A stretch of 8,734 nucleotides of DNA from Prevotella sp. UBA746 (GTDB lineage Bacteria > Bacteroidota > Bacteroidia > Bacteroidales > Bacteroidaceae), in the NCBI GenBank assembly GCA_002298545.1, contig DBKQ01000049.1, positions 1 to 8,734 on the forward strand, written 5' to 3'. Shown piece after piece: positions 6,532 to 8,734 of the stretch. The notes under the pieces were generated by a model, which made no database searches, was not told the origin of the DNA, and saw only the letters and a list, made by a program, of their open reading frames with translations. Positions within the stretch are counted from its first letter, which is position 1; each line of letters starts with the position of its first letter. Position numbers and translations under genes: made by a program.

Positions 6532-6543
6532 TTCATATATGAA
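6532..6543. repeat. 12-base perfect palindrome TTCATATATGAA
   Basis: A perfect inverted repeat about 75-90 bases upstream of the GH35 minus-7 box, overlapping the third TCGTT-type element (6539-6546). It could be an operator half of the same regulatory cluster. Nearby is a second palindrome, GTGTACAC at 6600-6607. AT-rich palindromes of this size arise by chance fairly often, so function is a guess. Confidence 0.4.
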
Positions 6544-6656
6544 CGATAATGTTTATAAAACAGGCTTTATTGCATGGTTTAATTATCATTACATCCATGG
6601 TGTACACGGATATTTTGGTGGTTCATGCGAAAATAAAACATTCATTATCTTAATCA

Positions 6657-7097
6657 TTAGTTTAGGATAATTTTCATACCTGTTTGCTCAAGTTCTTTCT
6701 TACCTAAAATATATTTTCTATCATACATCTGGTATCTTACAATTGTATCCCATGGAGTATTCAGGTAATTGCTATCCTTAATAAAAAAGAAGCGCACTTT
6801 CCCGTCTATTGAATATTCAAAAATTTCGTCATAATTTCGTGTTGGGAATTTTAAATAAAGAGTATCACCTTTGGAACAATAATTATGTGAGAATCTAAGC
6901 CATTCAAGCGACTTTTGTTTACATGTATCAAATTCTGCAATATTGTCATAACCCATATTGGAATTGCAAAAAGAGTCTGAATAGGAATAACATCCAAGAT
7001 AATTATATCCTGATTTGTTTATAACACATATTGTTGTAGACCAGCTGCAACAACTAACTATCGCAAAAAACAAAAAAATAAAAATAATATTTCTCAT
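6657..7097 (-). CDS. Small AT-rich lipoprotein, unknown function
   Basis: The 146-residue product begins MRNIIFIFLFFAIVSCC: a short charged start, a hydrophobic core, and a lipobox IVS-C with Cys16 as the probable lipidated residue, so it should sit in a membrane facing the periplasm. The mature part is rich in Tyr, Asn and Cys (Cys24, 36, 44, 59, 74) and has no catalytic motif. The C-terminal part (98-146: DGKVRFFFI, WDTIVRYQMYDRKYILGKKELE, then MKIILN) resembles, from memory, a family of short Bacteroidales lipoproteins ending in a W..I...Y.ILKRYELS.EDL pattern, of unknown role and often seen as accessory genes. It starts 44 bases after the stop of the zinc-ribbon-like gene, with no promoter box visible in the gap, so the two are probably co-transcribed. 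No convincing terminator follows. Base composition is far more AT-rich than the GH35 neighbour, suggesting acquisition by transfer. Confidence 0.7.
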   Translation of the reverse strand: MRNIIFIFLFFAIVSCCSWSTTICVINKSGYNYLGCYSYSDSFCNSNMGYDNIAEFDTCKQKSLEWLRFSHNYCSKGDTLYLKFPTRNYDEIFEYSIDGKVRFFFIKDSNYLNTPWDTIVRYQMYDRKYILGKKELEQTGMKIILN

Positions 7098-7141
7098 CTT
7101 ATATCAATTCAAAGAATTGGTAAATATTGTACAACTAAATA

Positions 7142-7642
7142 TTAACCATAAACATTACAAAAATCAATACCCTTCAATCCAAAGTCTTTCATTTTCCGCT
7201 CTGTCTCAAGACCAACAACTATTATAGGATGTTTACTTTCATATTTTCCAAAGAAATGATCTGTTCGCATAATAAAATCATTAGTTTCTAATTTAAAAGT
7301 CTCTTCTTTGAGAACACCACCTGTGAGTTCAGCATAATTCTTACAGACATTGCACCAATATTTAAATTTGTTGAACGGAATCCAACGGATATTTGTTTTA
7401 AAAATTTCATCTGGCTCAAAGAAGTAAAAGTCACAGGTATTAAGTTTCTGAAAATTAAGACGAACATACCGTCCCGCATCACAGAAATCTTTGAATTTCT
7501 GTGACACTATACAGAAGCCATCACTTGTATAATAAAAATCCTTGCGTCTTTTATTTGGTACATAATCAAGACTTGGCACAGATTTTAATTTGGAATAACA
7601 ATAAGGACATAAACAAGGGACATTACCATTATCTCCATACAT
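7142..7642 (-). CDS. Zinc-ribbon-like protein, possible immunity protein (double CxxC)
   Basis: I choose the ATG at 7640-7642 (166 residues, MYGDNGNVPCLCPYC). An in-frame ATG at 7664-7666 adds eight residues (MQVTLLNS), but those codons overlap the likely end of the insertion sequence. Two cysteine pairs, CPYC (residues 12-15) and CNVC (97-100), could together bind one zinc. After each pair comes a segment of similar style: GFCIVSQKFKDFC...YVRLNF near 42-64 and HPIIVVGLETERKMKDFGLKGIDF near 138-161. Two CxxC motifs with a final 'VSerF...gltGi.F' type ending recall the double-CXXCG (SitI6-like) immunity proteins; this is a weak resemblance from memory and the glycine after each CxxC is absent. 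No toxin gene is adjacent. The sequence is markedly AT-rich. The insertion sequence ends about 11 bases upstream, so the native promoter, and perhaps some of the N-terminus, is displaced. Confidence 0.6.
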   Translation of the reverse strand: MYGDNGNVPCLCPYCYSKLKSVPSLDYVPNKRRKDFYYTSDGFCIVSQKFKDFCDAGRYVRLNFQKLNTCDFYFFEPDEIFKTNIRWIPFNKFKYWCNVCKNYAELTGGVLKEETFKLETNDFIMRTDHFFGKYESKHPIIVVGLETERKMKDFGLKGIDFCNVYG

Positions 7643-7653
7643 AGAGTTTAAAA

Positions 7654-8734
7654 GGGTCACCTGCATAAGCGTGTGGATTAGGCATAGATTTTAGTAAGCC
7701 TAAACAAGAAGAATTTCCTGTCTATGATGCCTCTGAGCTGCGCTCTGAACTGTTTGATTTTAGCATTGAGAGATTCTGCCGCAGCATTGGTAGAACGGTT
7801 GACAAAATAGTTTAGTATCTCGTCCTCCTTGTCATACATAGCGGCAGCAATGTCATTGAAAGCCTTATTTCCATATTCCCCAACCTCTTTGTACCATTTC
7901 TTGAAGCTCCTACGTCCATCCTCCTTGGAGCATCTTTTTGAAAATATCATACGGAGTGAATGGGAGAGACCAAAGGCTTTCTCTATTTTTGGATATTCTT
8001 GAAACAAGATGGCTGCACGTTTCTTTTGCGGGTCAGTCCATTTGTTTGGCGACATCATCAACAAGTATTTGCTGCGTGCCAATATCTCGGCACGAGTCTC
8101 GTCATTCTCTAATTTTTCTGGATGGTATGCTGCATTGAGACGGATAGGTTTTCCATCTTTGTCAGTTGGCGTTTCTCCTTTTTCAGAGAAGGCTTTCAAC
8201 ATAAGGCGAAACTCCTCCCTTTCATTAGCCACACGAGTCATCTCTTCACGTCTGAAAGCAATGCGGACTTCCTGTACAGCCTCAAGACAAAATTGCTGAT
8301 GATGGAATCTGTCAAGGGTAATCATGGCATTAGGGAAGCATGCCTCGACAATGCTATGCATACTTTCCGAAAAATCAAGCGTAACTTCTTTTACCTGAGC
8401 AAGCAACAGTGAATCAATCCTTTTGAGATTCTTGATTACATCTCGTGCTTTCGTACCCTTTATGATGGCAACAATGCACCCTTTCTTACCATGTGCATCT
8501 TTGTTGGACACGATGGTATATACTTCTCCTGTGGAAAGACAAGTCTCATCTATACATAAGTACGGACCGATATTCTCTGGAAATATCAACCATTCCTCCG
8601 CATGCTTAGACTCCGCCCATACCTTGAATCCACTGATTGTTTTCTTGTAGGCTCTCTCAAAGGCGTCGCCATCTATGAAATAGTCTTTCTCAAACGAACG
8701 GGCCGTTATAGGGCGTGTCTCCAAACGCATCTTT
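7654..8734 (-). mobile_element. Insertion sequence, ISAon1-like, one end only (continues past right edge)
   Basis: The element is inferred from the transposase and from the end of its gene. The likely terminus is GGGTCACCTGCATAAGCG beginning near 7654, only ~24 bases past the transposase stop and just before AT-rich flanking DNA. This resembles a terminal inverted repeat, but the partner end and the target-site duplication are outside the window, so the exact boundary is unproven. The base composition switches here: a sampled 60-base line is ~47% G+C inside the element and ~30% in the adjacent gene. Confidence 0.6.
7678..8730 (-). CDS. DDE transposase, catalytic part (ISAon1-like, ISL3-related)
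   Basis: The 350 visible residues carry an RNase H-like DDE transposase. Landmarks: HAEEWLIFPENIGPYLCIDET with Asp61; VKEVTLDFSESM with Asp119; DRFHHQQFCLEAVQEVR at 140-156; and STNAAAESLNAKIKQFRAQ with Glu319, ending FFLFRLTKIYA. This order and the ESLNAKIK box match ISL3-like enzymes, in particular the Bacteroidetes type I remember as ISAon1. In that type the DNA-binding N-terminal region is encoded by a separate upstream frame, which would lie beyond the right edge. An ATG at 8728-8730 can serve as a start, but the frame stays open to the edge, so the true start or a frameshift junction cannot be placed. All three catalytic residues are intact with no internal stop, so the gene may be functional. 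Confidence 0.85.
   Translation of the reverse strand: MRLETRPITARSFEKDYFIDGDAFERAYKKTISGFKVWAESKHAEEWLIFPENIGPYLCIDETCLSTGEVYTIVSNKDAHGKKGCIVAIIKGTKARDVIKNLKRIDSLLLAQVKEVTLDFSESMHSIVEACFPNAMITLDRFHHQQFCLEAVQEVRIAFRREEMTRVANEREEFRLMLKAFSEKGETPTDKDGKPIRLNAAYHPEKLENDETRAEILARSKYLLMMSPNKWTDPQKKRAAILFQEYPKIEKAFGLSHSLRMIFSKRCSKEDGRRSFKKWYKEVGEYGNKAFNDIAAAMYDKEDEILNYFVNRSTNAAAESLNAKIKQFRAQLRGIIDRKFFLFRLTKIYA

Noticed and set aside
6423..6536. In-frame 38-residue N-terminal extension of GH35.
   Set aside because: It contains the TACTTTTG promoter box and upstream repeats, has no signal-peptide character, and the ATG at 6422 begins an excellent signal peptide.
6545..6656. Search for a terminator after the lipoprotein gene.
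   Set aside because: Only short A-T stems (for example ATAAA/TTTAT at 6555-6570) are visible, none with a convincing GC stem and T run.
7105..7119. Small hairpin CAATTC-AAA-GAATTG between the two AT-rich genes.
   Set aside because: Only six mainly A-T pairs with a three-base loop and no T tract; not enough to call a terminator.
7625..7685. A third minus-strand frame reads MPNPHAYAGDPFKLYVW, reminiscent of the closing motif of Rhs/polymorphic toxin core domains.
   Set aside because: It overlaps the transposase stop and the likely terminal repeat of the insertion sequence, so it cannot be host sequence predating the insertion, and it stops after 18 codons. The match is too short to trust.

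Overview
The window looks like a chromosomal segment of a Bacteroidales bacterium, most likely Prevotella/Segatella-like. The evidence is as follows. It carries several exported glycoside hydrolases of types common in that order. It has a Bacteroidetes-style promoter (TTTG, 20 bases, TACCTTTG) and leaders without a Shine-Dalgarno sequence. One secreted protein ends in a tail that resembles Prevotella sorting tails. An insertion sequence of the type I remember as ISAon1, common in Bacteroidetes, enters at the right edge. The species is inferred from sequence style only.

Layout. (1) Bases 2-934, plus strand: the C-terminal ~310 residues of a GH97 glycosidase whose 5' end lies outside the window, closed by a long hairpin (959-1014). 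(2) Bases 1189-2472, plus strand: an exported protein of repeated propeller-like strands with a C-terminal sorting-type tail, with its own promoter (1067-1098) and a strong terminator (2541-2592). (3) Bases 2634-3668, minus strand: an exported GH43-type arabinosidase-like enzyme, convergent with (2). (4) A 414-base AT-rich gap with a minus-strand hairpin and a promoter. (5) Bases 4083-6422, minus strand: a full-length exported GH35 beta-galactosidase with a permuted discoidin-like C-terminus. (6) A 234-base regulatory gap with a repeat/palindrome cluster. (7) Bases 6657-7642, minus strand: a distinctly AT-rich two-gene island, a small lipoprotein and a zinc-ribbon-like protein that resembles contact-toxin immunity proteins. 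(8) From about 7654 to the right edge, minus strand: the end of an insertion sequence with a DDE transposase.

How the genes may work together. GH97 (probably retaining, alpha-galactosidase-like), GH43 (arabinosidase-like) and GH35 (beta-galactosidase) would suit removal of galactose and arabinose side groups from pectic galactan or arabinogalactan. No SusC/SusD pair or regulator gene is visible. GH43 and GH35 share the same minus-10 box (TACTTTTG), lack a recognisable minus-33 box, and carry TCGTT elements the same distance upstream, so they may be co-activated. The AT-rich pair near 6.6-7.6 kb looks acquired. No toxin gene is visible, and the insertion sequence sits immediately 5' of the pair, so it may be an orphan remnant of a toxin/immunity locus.

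Most certain: the GH35, GH43, GH97 and transposase calls. Least certain: the functions of the lipoprotein, the zinc-ribbon protein and the propeller-like protein.
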